Part shown: positions 33,802 to 45,917 of the stretch, in pieces | Layout: each line of letters starts with the position of its first letter | How positions within the stretch are numbered: position 1 is the first letter of the stretch | Source of the DNA: Pseudomonas sp. R4-35-07 | GTDB taxonomy: Bacteria > Pseudomonadota > Gammaproteobacteria > Pseudomonadales > Pseudomonadaceae | DNA: 64,000 nt | Reading direction: 5' to 3' | Assembly: GCF_003852235.1 (NCBI RefSeq) | Contig: NZ_CP027732.1 | Location: 3,472,001-3,536,000, forward strand | Made by a program: the position numbers and the translations under genes | The notes under the pieces: generated by a model | Seen by the model: only the letters and a program-made list of their open reading frames with translations | Told to the model about the DNA's origin: nothing | Databases searched by the model: none

Positions 33802-35156
33802 CCCTGACTTCCTTCGGCCCGGCCAACCTGATTAAGCGTTCGGCCGAGACCCACCCGCTGACCTGGCGCTTGCGTGACGACGGCGAGCCCGTGTGGCTCG
33901 ACGAGTACCAGGCCAAGAACGGCTATGCAGCCGCGCGCAAAGCCTTCGCCGACATGGCCCAGGACGACATCGTCCAGACCGTGAAAGACGCCGGCCTCAA
34001 AGGCCGTGGCGGCGCAGGTTTTCCCACGGGCGTGAAGTGGGGCCTGATGCCCAAAGACGAATCCATCAACATCCGCTACCTGCTGTGCAACGCGGATGAA
34101 ATGGAGCCCAACACCTGGAAAGACCGCATGCTGATGGAGCAACTGCCCCATCTGCTGATCGAAGGCATGCTGATCAGTGCCCGCGCGCTGAAAACCTACC
34201 GTGGCTATATCTTCCTGCGCGGTGAATACACCACCGCCGCCAAGCACCTCAACCGTGCCGTGGCCGAAGCCAAGGCGGCGGGCCTGCTGGGCAAGAACAT
34301 CCTCGGTTCGGGTTTTGACTTCGAGCTGTTCGTGCACACCGGCGCCGGGCGTTATATCTGCGGTGAAGAAACCGCACTGATCAACTCCCTCGAAGGCCGC
34401 CGCGCCAACCCGCGCTCCAAGCCGCCCTTCCCCGCCGCCGTGGGCGTGTGGGGCAAGCCAACCTGCGTGAACAACGTCGAGACCCTGTGCAACGTACCGG
34501 CGATCATCGCCGACGGCGTGGACTGGTACAAATCGTTGGCCCGTGAAGGCAGCGAAGACATGGGCACCAAGCTCATGGGCTTTTCCGGCAAGGTCAAGAA
34601 CCCTGGCCTGTGGGAGCTGCCGTTCGGCGTGACCGCGCGCGAGCTGTTCGAGGACTACGCCGGCGGCATGCGCGATGGCTACACCTTGAAAGCCTGGCAG
34701 CCAGGCGGCGCCGGCACCGGTTTCCTGCTGCCCGAGCACCTCGACGCACAGATGTATGCCGGAGGCATCGGCAAGGTGGGCACCCGTATGGGGACCGGCC
34801 TGGCGATGGCGGTGGACAACACGGTGAACATGGTCTCGTTGCTGCGCAACATGGAGCAGTTCTTTGCCCGTGAATCCTGCGGCTTCTGCACCCCGTGCCG
34901 TGACGGTCTGCCGTGGAGCGTCAAGCTGCTGATGGCCCTGGAAAACGGTGAAGGCCGCGAGGGTGACATCGAAACCCTGCTCGGGCTGGTCGGTTTCCTC
35001 GGCCCAGGCAAGACCTTCTGTGCTCACGCACCGGGCGCCGTGGAGCCGTTGGGCAGCGCAATCAAATACTTCCGCCATGAATTCGAGGCCGGCATCGCGC
35101 CAACCCGCGCGGGCGAACTCACTCAGGTGGTATCACCGACCATGGTCGGTGCGTAA
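33798..35156 (+). CDS. nuoF: NADH-quinone oxidoreductase subunit F
   Basis: A 452-residue subunit that binds NADH, FMN and [4Fe-4S] cluster N3. The NADH/FMN site is [14 protein letters not shown] (about 69-82), and the cluster ligands include [12 protein letters not shown]. It is coupled to nuoE by a 4-base overlap. A 136-base gap with a terminator-like hairpin follows before nuoG, the longest gap in the operon. Confidence 0.97.
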   Translation: MTLTSFGPANLIKRSAETHPLTWRLRDDGEPVWLDEYQAKNGYAAARKAFADMAQDDIVQTVKDAGLKGRGGAGFPTGVKWGLMPKDESINIRYLLCNADEMEPNTWKDRMLMEQLPHLLIEGMLISARALKTYRGYIFLRGEYTTAAKHLNRAVAEAKAAGLLGKNILGSGFDFELFVHTGAGRYICGEETALINSLEGRRANPRSKPPFPAAVGVWGKPTCVNNVETLCNVPAIIADGVDWYKSLAREGSEDMGTKLMGFSGKVKNPGLWELPFGVTARELFEDYAGGMRDGYTLKAWQPGGAGTGFLLPEHLDAQMYAGGIGKVGTRMGTGLAMAVDNTVNMVSLLRNMEQFFARESCGFCTPCRDGLPWSVKLLMALENGEGREGDIETLLGLVGFLGPGKTFCAHAPGAVEPLGSAIKYFRHEFEAGIAPTRAGELTQVVSPTMVGA

Positions 35157-35167
35157 CGCTTAAAGAA

Positions 35168-35193
35168 GCGAAGGGTTCGTGCCCTTCGCTTTT
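35168..35193 (+). terminator. terminator-like hairpin inside the nuo operon
   Basis: A perfect 8-bp stem GCGAAGGG/CCCTTCGC with a 6-base loop is followed by TTTT, 12 bases after the nuoF stop. It may partly terminate transcription or stabilise the upstream mRNA. Confidence 0.65.
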
Positions 35194-35292
35194 CTCATGT
35201 GCGGACGCCTTGATGGCTGTGTAGATGCACATGAATAACAAGATTCCATTAGCCACGCCCGCTGACAACGGGCCAACGAAGAACTTTGAACC

Positions 35293-38007
35293 ATGGCCAC
35301 TATCCACGTAGACGGCAAAGCGCTCGAAGTCGATGGGGCAGACAACCTGTTACAGGCATGTCTGTCACTCGGCCTCGACATCCCGTATTTCTGCTGGCAC
35401 CCCGCGCTCGGTAGCGTCGGTGCCTGTCGCCAGTGCGCGGTCAAGCAGTACACCGACGAAAACGACACCCGTGGTCGTATCGTCATGTCCTGCATGACCC
35501 CAGCCACCGACAACACCTGGATTTCCATCGACGATGATGAGTCCAAGGCGTTCCGCGCCAGTGTCGTCGAATGGCTGATGACCAACCACCCCCACGACTG
35601 CCCGGTCTGTGAGGAAGGCGGTCACTGCCACCTGCAAGACATGACGGTGATGACCGGCCACAACGAGCGCCGCTATCGCTTCACCAAGCGTACCCACCAG
35701 AACCAGGACCTCGGCCCGTTCATCTCCCACGAGATGAACCGCTGCATCGCCTGCTACCGTTGCGTGCGTTTCTATAAGGACTACGCCGGCGGCACCGACC
35801 TCGGCGTGTTCGGCGCCCACGACAACGTGTACTTCGGTCGCGTTGAAGACGGCGTGCTCGAGAGCGAATTCTCCGGCAACCTCACCGAGGTCTGCCCGAC
35901 CGGTGTGTTCACCGACAAGACTCACTCCGAGCGCTACAACCGCAAGTGGGACATGCAATTCGCCCCGAGCATTTGCCATGGCTGCTCCAGCGGTTGCAAC
36001 ATCTCGCCGGGCGAGCGCTACGGTGAACTGCGTCGTATCGAAAACCGCTTCAACGGTTCGGTCAACCAGTACTTCCTGTGTGACCGTGGCCGCTTCGGCT
36101 ATGGCTACGTCAACCGCGAAGACCGCCCGCGCCAGCCACTGCTGGCCGATGGCGCCAAGCTGAGCCTGGACGCGGCGCTGGATAAAGCCGCCGACCTGCT
36201 GCGTGGCCGTAACATCGTCGGTATCGGTTCTCCGCGCGCCAGCCTCGAAAGCAACTTCGCACTGCGCGAACTGGTCGGCGCCGAGCACTTCTACAGCGGT
36301 ATCGAAGCCGGCGAACTGGAGCGCATCCGCCTGGTCCTGCAAGTGCTGAACGACAGCCCGCTGCCGGTGCCGAACATGCGCGACATCGAAGACCACGATG
36401 CGATCTTCGTGCTCGGTGAAGACCTGACCCAAACCGCCGCGCGTATCGCGCTGTCGCTGCGCCAGTCGGTCAAAGGCAAGGCCGAAGCCATGGCCGACGC
36501 CATGCGCGTGCAGCCTTGGCTCGACGCCGCCGTGAAAAACATCGGCCAGCACGCGCTGAACCCGCTGTTTATCGCCTCCCTGGCTGAAACCAAGCTCGAC
36601 GACATCGCCGAAGAATGCGTCCACGCTGCACCGGACGACCTGGCGCGCATCGGTTTCGCCGTGGCCCACGCCCTTGACGCCAGCGCGCCTGCCGTCGACG
36701 GCCTGGACGCCGAAGCCGTGGCACTGGCCCAGCGCATCGCCGACGCCCTGCTGGCCGCCAAACGCCCATTGATCATCGCCGGCACCTCGCTGGGTTCCAA
36801 GGCGCTGATAGAAGCAGCCGCCAACATCGCCAAGGCCTTGAAGCTGCGCGACAAGAACGGCTCAATCAGCCTGGTGGTACCGGAAGCCAACAGCCTCGGC
36901 CTGGCCATGCTCGGTGGCGAGTCCCTGGACGCCGCCCTGCAAGCAGTGACCGACGGCAACGCCGACGCCATCGTGGTGCTGGAAAACGACCTGTACACCC
37001 GCACCGACGCGGCCAAGGTTGACGCTGCACTCAACGCCGCCAAGGTGCTGATCGTGGCCGATCACCAGAAGACCGCCACCAGCGAACGTGCGCACCTGGT
37101 GCTGCCAGCGGCCACCTTCGCCGAAGGCGACGGTACCCTGGTCAGCCAGGAAGGCCGCGCCCAGCGCTTCTTCCAGGTGTTCGATCCGAAGTACATGGAC
37201 GCCAGCATCCTGGTTCACGAAGGCTGGCGCTGGCTGCATGCCCTGCGCGCGACCCTGTTGAACCAGCCGATCGACTGGACCCAGCTCGACCACGTCACCG
37301 CCGCTACCGCTGCAAGCGCACCGCAGCTGGCGCGAATTGTCGATGCTGCCCCGTCTGCTTCGTTCCGCATCAAGGGCCTGAAACTGGCCCGTGAGCCGCT
37401 GCGTTATTCCGGGCGTACCGCCATGCGCGCCGATATCAGCGTGCATGAACCGCGTACCCCGCAAGATAACGACACCGCGTTCGCCTTCTCCATGGAAGGT
37501 TATTCGGGTTCGGCCGAACCGCGTCAGCAGGTGCCGTTCGCCTGGTCGCCGGGCTGGAACTCGCCGCAGGCCTGGAACAAATTCCAGGACGAAGTCGGTG
37601 GGCATATCCGCGCTGGCGACCCGGGCACCCGCCTGATCGAAACCCAGGGCGATTCGCTGAACTGGTTCGCTGCGGTCCCGCGTCCGTTCAACCCGGCGCC
37701 GGGTACCTGGCAGGTCGTGCCGTTCTTCCACCTGTTCGGCAGCGAAGAGACTTCTTCCAAGGCCGCGCCGGTTCAAGAACGCATTCCAACCGCCTACGTG
37801 GCCCTGGCCAAATCCGAAGCCGACCGCCTGGGCGTCAACGACGGCGCCCTGCTCAGCCTGAACGTGGCCGGCCAGACCTTGCGTCTGCCGCTGCGCATCA
37901 ACGAAGAGCTGGGTGCCGGCCTGGTTGCACTGCCTAAAGGCATCGCCGGTATTCCTCCAGCGATCTTTGGCCAAACCGTTGACGGTCTGCAGGAGGCAGC
38001 GCAATGA
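35293..38007 (+). CDS. nuoG: NADH-quinone oxidoreductase subunit G
   Basis: A 904-residue iron-sulfur subunit. The N-terminal [2Fe-2S] site is [16 protein letters not shown]; then [14 protein letters not shown] (the His-ligated cluster N5), [13 protein letters not shown] with CPTGVF, and the extra N7 cluster CHGCSSGC with a later Cys, as in E. coli. The molybdopterin-enzyme-like C-terminal domain lacks cofactor. The ribosome site is weak. The stop overlaps nuoH by 4 bases. Confidence 0.97.
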   Translation: MATIHVDGKALEVDGADNLLQACLSLGLDIPYFCWHPALGSVGACRQCAVKQYTDENDTRGRIVMSCMTPATDNTWISIDDDESKAFRASVVEWLMTNHPHDCPVCEEGGHCHLQDMTVMTGHNERRYRFTKRTHQNQDLGPFISHEMNRCIACYRCVRFYKDYAGGTDLGVFGAHDNVYFGRVEDGVLESEFSGNLTEVCPTGVFTDKTHSERYNRKWDMQFAPSICHGCSSGCNISPGERYGELRRIENRFNGSVNQYFLCDRGRFGYGYVNREDRPRQPLLADGAKLSLDAALDKAADLLRGRNIVGIGSPRASLESNFALRELVGAEHFYSGIEAGELERIRLVLQVLNDSPLPVPNMRDIEDHDAIFVLGEDLTQTAARIALSLRQSVKGKAEAMADAMRVQPWLDAAVKNIGQHALNPLFIASLAETKLDDIAEECVHAAPDDLARIGFAVAHALDASAPAVDGLDAEAVALAQRIADALLAAKRPLIIAGTSLGSKALIEAAANIAKALKLRDKNGSISLVVPEANSLGLAMLGGESLDAALQAVTDGNADAIVVLENDLYTRTDAAKVDAALNAAKVLIVADHQKTATSERAHLVLPAATFAEGDGTLVSQEGRAQRFFQVFDPKYMDASILVHEGWRWLHALRATLLNQPIDWTQLDHVTAATAASAPQLARIVDAAPSASFRIKGLKLAREPLRYSGRTAMRADISVHEPRTPQDNDTAFAFSMEGYSGSAEPRQQVPFAWSPGWNSPQAWNKFQDEVGGHIRAGDPGTRLIETQGDSLNWFAAVPRPFNPAPGTWQVVPFFHLFGSEETSSKAAPVQERIPTAYVALAKSEADRLGVNDGALLSLNVAGQTLRLPLRINEELGAGLVALPKGIAGIPPAIFGQTVDGLQEAAQ

Positions 38008-39011
38008 CCTGGTTCACCCCTGAAGTGATCGACGTGATCATCTCGGTCGTCAAGGCCATCGTGATCCTGTTGGCCGTGGTCGTCGCGGGCGCCCTGCTCA
38101 GCTTCGTCGAACGTCGCCTGCTGGGCTGGTGGCAGGACCGTTACGGTCCGAACCGCGTTGGCCCGTTCGGCATGTTCCAGATCGCCGCCGACATGCTGAA
38201 GATGTTCTTCAAGGAAGACTGGACCCCGCCGTTTGCCGACAAGGTGATCTTCACCCTGGCACCGGTCGTGGCCATGAGCGCCTTGCTGATCGCCTTCGCG
38301 ATCATCCCGATCACCCCGACCTGGGGCGTGGCGGACCTGAACATCGGCCTGCTGTTCTTCTTCGCCATGGCCGGCCTGTCGGTGTACGCGGTGCTGTTCG
38401 CCGGTTGGTCGAGCAACAACAAGTTCGCCCTGCTGGGCAGCTTGCGTGCCTCGGCGCAGACCGTCTCCTATGAAGTGTTCATGGGGTTGGCGCTGATGGG
38501 CATCGTGGTGCAGGTTGGCTCGTTCAACATGCGCGATATCGTCGAGTACCAGGCGCAGAACCTGTGGTTCATCATTCCGCAGTTCTTTGGCTTCTGCACC
38601 TTCTTCATCGCCGGCGTGGCTGTGACACACCGTCACCCCTTCGACCAGCCGGAAGCGGAGCAGGAACTGGCCGACGGTTACCACATTGAATATGCCGGCA
38701 TGAAATGGGGCATGTTCTTCGTCGGTGAGTACATCGGCATCATCTTGATCTCGGCCCTGCTGGTCACGCTGTTCTTCGGCGGCTGGCACGGTCCGTTCGG
38801 CATCCTGCCGCAGTTGGCCTTCTTCTGGTTCTTCTTGAAGACCGCGTTCTTCATCATGCTGTTCATCCTGCTGCGCGCCTCGATTCCGCGCCCGCGCTAT
38901 GACCAGGTGATGGATTTCAGCTGGAGATTCTGCCTGCCGCTGACCCTGATCAATTTGCTGGTGACGGCCGCCGTCGTGTTGTTGAACACGCCAGCAGCCG
39001 CGGTTCAGTGA
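38004..39011 (+). CDS. nuoH: NADH-quinone oxidoreductase subunit H
   Basis: A 335-residue membrane subunit with about eight helices that links the quinone site to the proton pumps. Marks: [21 protein letters not shown] and [20 protein letters not shown] (key acidic residues of the E-channel). ATGA overlap with nuoG. Confidence 0.97.
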   Translation: MTWFTPEVIDVIISVVKAIVILLAVVVAGALLSFVERRLLGWWQDRYGPNRVGPFGMFQIAADMLKMFFKEDWTPPFADKVIFTLAPVVAMSALLIAFAIIPITPTWGVADLNIGLLFFFAMAGLSVYAVLFAGWSSNNKFALLGSLRASAQTVSYEVFMGLALMGIVVQVGSFNMRDIVEYQAQNLWFIIPQFFGFCTFFIAGVAVTHRHPFDQPEAEQELADGYHIEYAGMKWGMFFVGEYIGIILISALLVTLFFGGWHGPFGILPQLAFFWFFLKTAFFIMLFILLRASIPRPRYDQVMDFSWRFCLPLTLINLLVTAAVVLLNTPAAAVQ

Positions 39012-39022
39012 GGATTTGACCC

Positions 39023-39571
39023 ATGTTCAAATATATTGGCGACATCGTTAAGGGTACCGGTACCCAGTTGCGAAGCCTGGTGATGGTATTCGGTCACGGC
39101 TTTCGCAAACGCGACACCCTGCAATACCCGGAAGAAGCGGTATACCTGCCGCCGCGCTATCGCGGCCGCATCGTGCTCACCCGCGACCCTGATGGCGAAG
39201 AGCGTTGCGTAGCCTGCAACCTGTGCGCCGTGGCGTGCCCGGTGGGTTGTATCTCCCTGCAGAAAGCTGAAACCGAAGACGGTCGCTGGTACCCGGACTT
39301 CTTCCGTATCAACTTCTCGCGCTGCATTTTCTGCGGCCTCTGCGAGGAAGCTTGCCCGACCACCGCGATCCAGCTCACACCGGATTTCGAGATGGCCGAG
39401 TTCAAACGTCAGGACCTGGTGTACGAGAAAGAAGATCTTTTGATTTCCGGTCCCGGTAAAAACCCTGATTACAACTTCTATCGTGTTGCAGGTATGGCCG
39501 TTGCCGGTAAGCCCAAGGGCGCCGCACAAAACGAAGCCGAGCCGATCAACGTGAAGAGCTTGCTGCCTTAA
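39023..39571 (+). CDS. nuoI: NADH-quinone oxidoreductase subunit I
   Basis: A 182-residue ferredoxin-like subunit with two [4Fe-4S] clusters (N6a, N6b): [15 protein letters not shown] and [15 protein letters not shown]. It passes electrons to NuoB. It starts 11 bases after nuoH. Confidence 0.97.
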   Translation: MFKYIGDIVKGTGTQLRSLVMVFGHGFRKRDTLQYPEEAVYLPPRYRGRIVLTRDPDGEERCVACNLCAVACPVGCISLQKAETEDGRWYPDFFRINFSRCIFCGLCEEACPTTAIQLTPDFEMAEFKRQDLVYEKEDLLISGPGKNPDYNFYRVAGMAVAGKPKGAAQNEAEPINVKSLLP

Positions 39572-39580
39572 GGAAGAAAG

Positions 39581-40084
39581 ATGGAATTCGCTTTCTATTT
39601 CGCATCGGGTATTGCAGTGGTGTCCACGCTTCGCGTGATCACCAACACCAACCCCGTGCACGCCCTGCTCTACCTGATCATTTCGCTGATCGCCGTGGCC
39701 ATGACCTTTTTCGCCCTCGGCGCACCGTTCGCCGGTGTGCTGGAAGTGATCGCCTACGCCGGCGCCATCATGGTGCTGTTCGTGTTTGTGGTGATGATGC
39801 TTAATCTGGGGCCGGCCTCGGTCGCCCAGGAGCGCGTCTGGCTCAAGCCCGGCATCTGGCTCGGCCCGGTCGTGCTGGCAGCGCTGCTGCTGGGTGAACT
39901 GCTGTATGTGCTGTTCGCTCACCAGAGCGGCCAGGCCATCGGCCACACCACCGTAGACGCGAAAGCCGTGGGCGTCAGCCTGTTCGGCCCGTACCTGCTG
40001 GTAGTCGAACTGGCGTCGATGCTGCTGCTCGCCGCAGCCATCACTGCCTTCCACTTGGGCCGCAACGAAGCCAAGGAGCAATGA
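39581..40084 (+). CDS. nuoJ: NADH-quinone oxidoreductase subunit J
   Basis: A 167-residue membrane subunit with five helices. Marks: [21 protein letters not shown] and the pi-bulge helix region [28 protein letters not shown] precedes the ATG by 4 bases. Confidence 0.96.
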   Translation: MEFAFYFASGIAVVSTLRVITNTNPVHALLYLIISLIAVAMTFFALGAPFAGVLEVIAYAGAIMVLFVFVVMMLNLGPASVAQERVWLKPGIWLGPVVLAALLLGELLYVLFAHQSGQAIGHTTVDAKAVGVSLFGPYLLVVELASMLLLAAAITAFHLGRNEAKEQ

Positions 40085-40086
40085 CG

Positions 40087-40395
40087 ATGCCTGCTATCCC
40101 TTTGGAGCATGGTCTGGCGGTTGCCGGCATCCTGTTCTGCCTTGGCCTGGTCGGCCTGATGGTTCGCCGTAACATTCTGTTCGTGTTGATGAGCCTGGAA
40201 ATCATGATGAACGCTGCCGCACTGGCGTTCATCGTGGCGGGTGCGCGTTGGGGCCAGCCGGATGGACAAGTCATGTTCATCCTGGTGATCAGCCTGGCAG
40301 CCGCCGAGGCCAGTATCGGCCTGGCGATCCTGCTGCAACTGTATCGTCGCTTCCACACGCTTGATATCGACGCTGCCAGTGAGATGCGCGGATGA
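40087..40395 (+). CDS. nuoK: NADH-quinone oxidoreductase subunit K
   Basis: A 102-residue membrane subunit with three helices, including the conserved glutamate in [15 protein letters not shown]. Two in-frame ATGs lie at 40081 and 40087. AAGGAG at 40073-40078 is only 2 bases from the first but 8 from the second, and [14 protein letters not shown] matches the family start, so 40087 is chosen. The stop overlaps nuoL by 4 bases. Confidence 0.96.
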   Translation: MPAIPLEHGLAVAGILFCLGLVGLMVRRNILFVLMSLEIMMNAAALAFIVAGARWGQPDGQVMFILVISLAAAEASIGLAILLQLYRRFHTLDIDAASEMRG

Positions 40396-42245
40396 ACATG
40401 ATCTTTCTGACTTTCGTATTTCCCCTGATCGGTTTCCTGCTGCTGTCGTTCTCTCGCGGACGCTGGTCGGAAAACCTCTCGGCCCTGATCGGCGTCGGCT
40501 CGATTGGCCTGTCGGCCATTGTGGCTGCCTACGTCATCTGGCAATTCAACGTGGCGCCGCCGGAAGGCGGTCACTACACCCTGGTGCTGTGGCAGTGGAT
40601 GTCGGTGGAAGGCTTCAAGCCCAACTTCGCCCTCTACGTCGATGGCCTGTCGATCACCATGCTCGGCGTGGTGGTAGGTGTAGGCTTTTTGATCCACCTG
40701 TTCGCGTCCTGGTACATGCGCGGTGAAGCGGGCTACTCGCGCTTTTTCTCGTACACCAACCTGTTCATCGCCAGCATGCTGTTCCTGGTGCTCGGCGATA
40801 ACCTGTTGTTCCTGTACTTCGGCTGGGAAGGCGTGGGCCTGTGCTCGTACCTGTTGATCGGTTTCTACTACAGCAACCGCAACAACGGTAACGCGGCACT
40901 CAAGGCCTTCATCGTCACCCGCATCGGCGACGTGTTCATGGCCATCGGCCTGTTCATCCTGTTCCAACAGGTGGGCACGTTGAACATCCAGGAACTGCTG
41001 GTGCTGGCGCCGCAGAAATTCCAGGTCGGCGATTTCTGGATCACCCTGGCCACCCTGATGCTGCTGGGCGGCGCCGTGGGTAAATCCGCGCAACTGCCGC
41101 TGCAAACCTGGCTGGCAGATGCGATGGCCGGTCCTACCCCGGTTTCCGCACTGATTCACGCGGCAACCATGGTCACCGCCGGTGTCTACCTGATCGCGCG
41201 TACCCACGGCCTGTTCACCCTGGCGCCGGACATCCTGCATCTGGTAGGCATCGTCGGTGGCGTGACCCTGGTACTGGCCGGCTTCGCCGCGCTGGTGCAG
41301 ACCGACATCAAGCGTATCCTCGCCTACTCGACCATGAGCCAGATCGGCTACATGTTCCTGGCCCTGGGCGTTGGCGCCTGGGACGCGGCGATCTTCCACC
41401 TGATGACCCACGCCTTCTTCAAGGCCCTGCTGTTCCTTGCTTCCGGTGCGGTGATCGTGGCCTGCCACCACGAGCAGAACATCTTCAAGATGGGTGGCCT
41501 GTGGAAGAAACTGCCGTTGGCCTACGCCAGCTTCATCGTTGGCGGTGCCGCGCTCGCCGCGCTGCCGCTGGTGACTGCCGGTTTCTACTCCAAAGACGAA
41601 ATCCTCTGGGAAGCCTTTGCCAGCGGTAACCAGAACCTGCTGTACGCAGGCCTGGTGGGTGCGTTCATGACCTCGCTGTACACCTTCCGCCTGATCTTCA
41701 TCACCTTCCACGGTGAAGCCAAGACCGAAGCGCACGCAGGCCACGGCATTTCCCACTGGTTGCCACTGTCGGTGCTGATCATCCTGTCGACCTTCATCGG
41801 CGCCCTGATCACTCCGCCACTGGCCGGTGTACTGCCGCAAAGCGTCGGCCATGCCGGCGGCGCCGACAAGCACAGCCTGGAAATCGCCTCCGGCGCCATT
41901 GCCATCGCCGGTATCCTGCTGGCGGCCCTGCTGTTCCTCGGCAAGCGTCGCTTCGTCACCGCCGTTGCCAACAGCGGTATCGGCCGGTTCCTGTCGGCCT
42001 GGTGGTTCGCTGCCTGGGGCTTCGATTGGATCTACGACAAACTGTTCGTCAAACCTTACCTTGCGATCAGCCACGTGCTGCGCAAAGACCCGCTCGACCA
42101 GACCATCGGTTTGATCCCGCGCGCCGCCAAGGCCGGTCACACCGCCCTGAGCCGCAGCGAGACCGGCCAGTTGCGTTGGTATGCGGCGTCCATGGCAGTG
42201 GGTGCCGTGCTGGTGATCGGCGCCATCGTCGTGGTAGCGGTCTGA
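40392..42245 (+). CDS. nuoL: NADH-quinone oxidoreductase subunit L
   Basis: A 617-residue antiporter-like proton-pumping subunit at the distal end of the membrane arm. Marks: [17 protein letters not shown], the proton-path lysine region [21 protein letters not shown], and a long C-terminal part with the lateral helix. It is coupled to nuoK by a 4-base overlap. Confidence 0.97.
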   Translation: MNMIFLTFVFPLIGFLLLSFSRGRWSENLSALIGVGSIGLSAIVAAYVIWQFNVAPPEGGHYTLVLWQWMSVEGFKPNFALYVDGLSITMLGVVVGVGFLIHLFASWYMRGEAGYSRFFSYTNLFIASMLFLVLGDNLLFLYFGWEGVGLCSYLLIGFYYSNRNNGNAALKAFIVTRIGDVFMAIGLFILFQQVGTLNIQELLVLAPQKFQVGDFWITLATLMLLGGAVGKSAQLPLQTWLADAMAGPTPVSALIHAATMVTAGVYLIARTHGLFTLAPDILHLVGIVGGVTLVLAGFAALVQTDIKRILAYSTMSQIGYMFLALGVGAWDAAIFHLMTHAFFKALLFLASGAVIVACHHEQNIFKMGGLWKKLPLAYASFIVGGAALAALPLVTAGFYSKDEILWEAFASGNQNLLYAGLVGAFMTSLYTFRLIFITFHGEAKTEAHAGHGISHWLPLSVLIILSTFIGALITPPLAGVLPQSVGHAGGADKHSLEIASGAIAIAGILLAALLFLGKRRFVTAVANSGIGRFLSAWWFAAWGFDWIYDKLFVKPYLAISHVLRKDPLDQTIGLIPRAAKAGHTALSRSETGQLRWYAASMAVGAVLVIGAIVVVAV

Positions 42246-42300
42246 CTATGTTTAAGTGCACTGCGTACTTTGCGAACTTGCGAAAGGAAACGAGCCCGTC

Positions 42301-43833
42301 ATGATTCTGCCCTGGCTAATCCTGATCCCCTTTATCGGCGGCCTGCTCTGCTGGATGGGTGAACGCTTCGGCGCCACCCTCCCCCGCTGGATTGCGTTGC
42401 TGACCATGTCCCTGGAACTCGCACTCGGCCTCTGGCTGTGGGCCCATGGCGACTATTCATTCGCCCCCGCTCCGGGTGTCGATCCGACCTTCGCGCTTGA
42501 ATTCAAGCACGTATGGATCCAGCGCTTCGGCATCAACGTGCACCTGGCCCTCGACGGCCTGTCGCTGTTGATGATCCTGCTGACCGGCCTGCTGGGTATC
42601 CTCTCGGTACTCTGCTCCTGGAAAGAAATCCAGCGTCACGTGGGCTTCTTCCACCTGAACCTGATGTGGATCCTGGGCGGCGTTGTCGGCGTGTTCCTGG
42701 CGCTGGACCTGTTCATGTTCTTCTTCTTCTGGGAAATGATGCTGGTGCCGATGTACTTCCTCATCGCGCTCTGGGGTCACAGTTCTTCGGACGGCAAAAA
42801 AACCCGGATCTACGCGGCGACCAAGTTCTTCATCTTCACCCAGGCTTCCGGCCTGATCATGTTGGTGGCGATCCTCGGTCTAGTCCTGGTCAACTTCAAC
42901 AGCACGGGCGTGATCACGTTCAACTACACCGACCTGTTGAAAACCAAGATGTCCCTGACCACCGAGTACGTGCTGATGCTGGGCTTCTTCATCGCCTTCG
43001 CGGTGAAGCTGCCGGTGGTGCCGTTCCACTCCTGGTTGCCTGACGCCCACGCCCAGGCGCCGACCGCCGGCTCCGTGGACTTGGCCGGTATCCTGCTGAA
43101 AACCGCTGCCTACGGCCTGCTGCGTTTCGCCCTGCCGCTGTTCCCGAATGCCTCGGCCGAGTTCGCGCCGATCGCCATGACCCTGGGTCTGATCGGGATC
43201 TTCTACGGTGCGTTCCTGGCCTTCGCGCAAACCGACATCAAGCGTCTGATCGCCTTCTCGTCCGTTTCCCACATGGGTTTCGTACTGATCGGCATCTACT
43301 CCGGCAGCCAACTGGCGCTGCAGGGCGCGGTGATCCAGATGTTGGCCCACGGTGTCTCGGCCGCTGCACTCTTTATCCTGAGTGGCCAGCTGTATGAGCG
43401 CCTGCACACCCGTGACATGCGTGAAATGGGTGGGGTGTGGTCGCGCATCGCGTACCTGCCGGCAATCAGCCTGTTCTTCGCCGCTGCATCGCTGGGCTTG
43501 CCGGGTACCGGTAACTTCATCGGCGAGTTCCTGATCCTGATGGGTGCCTTCGTACAGACGCCGTGGATCAGCGCCATTGCTACCTCCGGCCTGGTGTTCG
43601 GTTCGGTCTACTCGCTGATCATGATCCACCGCGCCTACTTCGGCCCGGCCAAGTCCGACACCGTCCTGCAAGGGATGGATGCGCGCGAACTGATCATGGT
43701 GCTCGGCCTGGCGGTACTGCTGATCTACATCGGCGTATACCCACAGCCGTTCCTGGACACTTCTGCCGCAACGATGCATGGCGTGCAGCAATGGTTCGGC
43801 ACCGCCTTCTCTCAACTCGCTTCGGCCCGGTAA
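42301..43833 (+). CDS. nuoM: NADH-quinone oxidoreductase subunit M
   Basis: A 510-residue antiporter-like subunit. Marks: [18 protein letters not shown] (helix 5 glutamate), [21 protein letters not shown] and [19 protein letters not shown]. The ATG at 42301 ([11 protein letters not shown]) is chosen; the frame to 42256 adds non-homologous residues. 55 bases separate it from nuoL. Confidence 0.97.
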   Translation: MILPWLILIPFIGGLLCWMGERFGATLPRWIALLTMSLELALGLWLWAHGDYSFAPAPGVDPTFALEFKHVWIQRFGINVHLALDGLSLLMILLTGLLGILSVLCSWKEIQRHVGFFHLNLMWILGGVVGVFLALDLFMFFFFWEMMLVPMYFLIALWGHSSSDGKKTRIYAATKFFIFTQASGLIMLVAILGLVLVNFNSTGVITFNYTDLLKTKMSLTTEYVLMLGFFIAFAVKLPVVPFHSWLPDAHAQAPTAGSVDLAGILLKTAAYGLLRFALPLFPNASAEFAPIAMTLGLIGIFYGAFLAFAQTDIKRLIAFSSVSHMGFVLIGIYSGSQLALQGAVIQMLAHGVSAAALFILSGQLYERLHTRDMREMGGVWSRIAYLPAISLFFAAASLGLPGTGNFIGEFLILMGAFVQTPWISAIATSGLVFGSVYSLIMIHRAYFGPAKSDTVLQGMDARELIMVLGLAVLLIYIGVYPQPFLDTSAATMHGVQQWFGTAFSQLASAR

Positions 43834-43840
43834 GAGCGCT

Positions 43841-45304
43841 ATGGAATTCACGATCCAACACTTTATCGCGCTTGCGCCGCTGCTGATCACCAGCCTCACC
43901 ATCGTGGTGGTGATGCTGGCGATCGCCTGGCGCCGCAATCATTCGCAAACGTTCCTGCTGTCCTGCGCCGGGTTGAACCTGGCCCTGCTGTCGATCATCC
44001 CGGCCCTCAAGGTCGCACCACTGGCGGTCACGCCATTGATGATGGTCGATGACTTCGCGCTGCTGTATATCGCGCTGATCCTGGTCGCGACCCTGGCCTG
44101 CGTCACCCTCGCCCACGCCTACCTCGGCGAAGGCGGCACCGGGTACCCAGGCAACAAGGAAGAGCTGTACCTGCTGATCCTGTTGGCAGCGGCCGGCGGT
44201 ATCGTGCTGGTCAGCGCGCAGCACCTGGCCGGCTTGTTCATCGGCTTGGAGCTGCTGTCGATCCCGACCTACGGCCTGGTGGCCTACGCCTTCTTCAACA
44301 AGCGCTCCCTGGAAGCCGGCATCAAGTACATGGTGCTGTCCGCTGCCGGTTCCGCGTTCCTGTTGTTCGGTATGGCCCTGCTCTACGCCGAAGCCGGCAG
44401 CTTGAGCTTCACCGGTATCGGCCACGCCCTGGCCGCCACCAACAGCCCTGCGCCGATTGCCCAACTGGGCCTGGCGATGATGCTGATCGGCCTGGCGTTC
44501 AAGCTGTCGCTGGTGCCGTTCCACCTGTGGACCCCGGACGTGTACGAAGGCGCCCCGGCGCCTGTGGCCGCATTCCTGGCCACTGCATCGAAAGTGGCCG
44601 TGTTTGCGGTGATGGTGCGTCTGTTCCAGATCTCGCCTGCCGCCAATACCGGCGTGCTGAGCAATGTACTGACTGTGATCGCCATCGCGTCGATCCTGTT
44701 CGGCAACCTGCTGGCGCTGACCCAGAACAACCTCAAGCGTCTGCTCGGTTACTCGTCCATCGCTCACTTCGGCTACCTGCTGATCGCCCTGGTGGCGAGC
44801 AAAGGCCTGGCCGTGGAGGCCATCGGCGTGTACCTGGTCACCTACGTGATCACCAGCCTTGGCGCATTCGGCGTGATTACGCTGATGTCCTCGCCATACA
44901 AAGGCCGTGACGCCGACGCCCTGTACGAATACCGCGGCCTGTTCTGGCGCCGTCCGTACCTGACCGCCGTACTCACCGTGATGATGCTGTCCCTGGCGGG
45001 TATCCCGCTGACTGCCGGCTTTATCGGCAAGTTCTACATCGTCGCCACCGGCGTCGAGGCCCACCAGTGGTGGCTGGTCGCGTCCCTGGTCCTGGGCAGC
45101 GCCATCGGCGTGTTCTACTACCTGCGCGTGATGGTCACCCTGTACCTGATCGAGCCGAATCTGCGCCGTGTGGATGCCGAGCTGCATTGGGAACAGAAGG
45201 CTGGCGGCGTGATGCTGCTGGCCATCGCCCTGCTCGCCTTCTTCCTGGGCGTGTACCCGCAACCGTTGCTGACGTTGGTGCAGCATGCGGTGCTGGGGGT
45301 TTGA
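43841..45304 (+). CDS. nuoN: NADH-quinone oxidoreductase subunit N
   Basis: A 487-residue antiporter-like subunit, the last gene of the operon. Marks: [37 protein letters not shown] and [19 protein letters not shown]. The ATG at 43841 lies 7 bases after nuoM. A strong terminator with a TTCG loop follows. Confidence 0.97.
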   Translation: MEFTIQHFIALAPLLITSLTIVVVMLAIAWRRNHSQTFLLSCAGLNLALLSIIPALKVAPLAVTPLMMVDDFALLYIALILVATLACVTLAHAYLGEGGTGYPGNKEELYLLILLAAAGGIVLVSAQHLAGLFIGLELLSIPTYGLVAYAFFNKRSLEAGIKYMVLSAAGSAFLLFGMALLYAEAGSLSFTGIGHALAATNSPAPIAQLGLAMMLIGLAFKLSLVPFHLWTPDVYEGAPAPVAAFLATASKVAVFAVMVRLFQISPAANTGVLSNVLTVIAIASILFGNLLALTQNNLKRLLGYSSIAHFGYLLIALVASKGLAVEAIGVYLVTYVITSLGAFGVITLMSSPYKGRDADALYEYRGLFWRRPYLTAVLTVMMLSLAGIPLTAGFIGKFYIVATGVEAHQWWLVASLVLGSAIGVFYYLRVMVTLYLIEPNLRRVDAELHWEQKAGGVMLLAIALLAFFLGVYPQPLLTLVQHAVLGV

Positions 45305-45329
45305 TCGCTTAAGTTGATGCAGTAAACAG

Positions 45330-45354
45330 AACGGCGCCTTCGGGCGCCGTTTTT
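45330..45354 (+). terminator. intrinsic terminator of the nuo operon
   Basis: Stem ACGGCGCC/GGCGCCGT closed by a stable TTCG tetraloop, then TTTTT. Confidence 0.93.
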
Positions 45355-45400
45355 GCGTTTCAGGGGGAACACATTAGAGATGCAGCGCAACCACTATCGT

Positions 45401-45467
45401 CTTCGCGGGCAAGCCCACTCCCACAGGGGTATGCATTCCAAATGTGGGAGTGGGCTTGCCCGCGAAG
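45401..45467. repeat. REP pair, CGCGGGCAAGCCCACTCCCAC subtype
   Basis: CTTCGCGGGCAAGCCCACTC (arm 45401-45424) faces its inverse GTGGGAGTGGGCTTGCCCGC (45444-45467) over a 19-base spacer. The core differs from the GGGGGCTTGC type seen elsewhere in the window. Confidence 0.88.
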
Positions 45468-45583
45468 GCGCCTGGACGGGCGCTACAGAAGCGTCTTACC
45501 TAATACACAACTCCGTCTGACATACGGTCCCAACTTCCTTTTTTAGAGTGACCCGCTCATACGCAATCTACGTAGGAGCGACT

Positions 45584-45898
45584 ATGACTCGCAATACCGC
45601 TTCAGAGCTAATCGAAGGCTTCGACGCCCTGGCCGAAGAACGCCAGGGCAAGATCACCCTGCGCACCCATAAAGTCCGCCTCAACAAGCTGGCGCCGCTC
45701 ACCGCTGAAGAAGTAATCGCAGTGCGCCAGCAACTCAACCTCTCCCGCTCGGTATTCGCCATGTATCTGCGCACCAATACCCGCACCCTGGAGAACTGGG
45801 AACAAGGCCGGGCCAAGCCCAATGCACAGGCGGTCACGTTGATACGACTGGTGGCGCGTTTTCCCGAGACCGTGGCGCAACTGGCGGCACTGGGCTGA
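45584..45898 (+). CDS. HTH protein of the MqsA/NadS-type antitoxin family, orphan
   Basis: A 104-residue DNA-binding protein. The C-terminal HTH is LTAEEVIAVRQQLNLSRSVFAMYLRTNTRTLENWEQG (about 50-87), typical of MqsA/NadS/HigA-like regulators. The start at 45584 follows TAGGAGCG. The family usually pairs with a RelE/HigB-type toxin gene immediately upstream, but the 110 bases before it hold no open frame of that size, and a REP pair lies beyond. So it is either an orphan antitoxin or an independent regulator. Confidence 0.82.
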   Translation: MTRNTASELIEGFDALAEERQGKITLRTHKVRLNKLAPLTAEEVIAVRQQLNLSRSVFAMYLRTNTRTLENWEQGRAKPNAQAVTLIRLVARFPETVAQLAALG

Positions 45899-45917
45899 CC
45901 TGCAAATTGGTTCACAT

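Noticed and set aside
40041..42140. 699-residue open frame antisense to nuoL
   Set aside because: Gln/Asp/His-rich mirror of a membrane protein gene.
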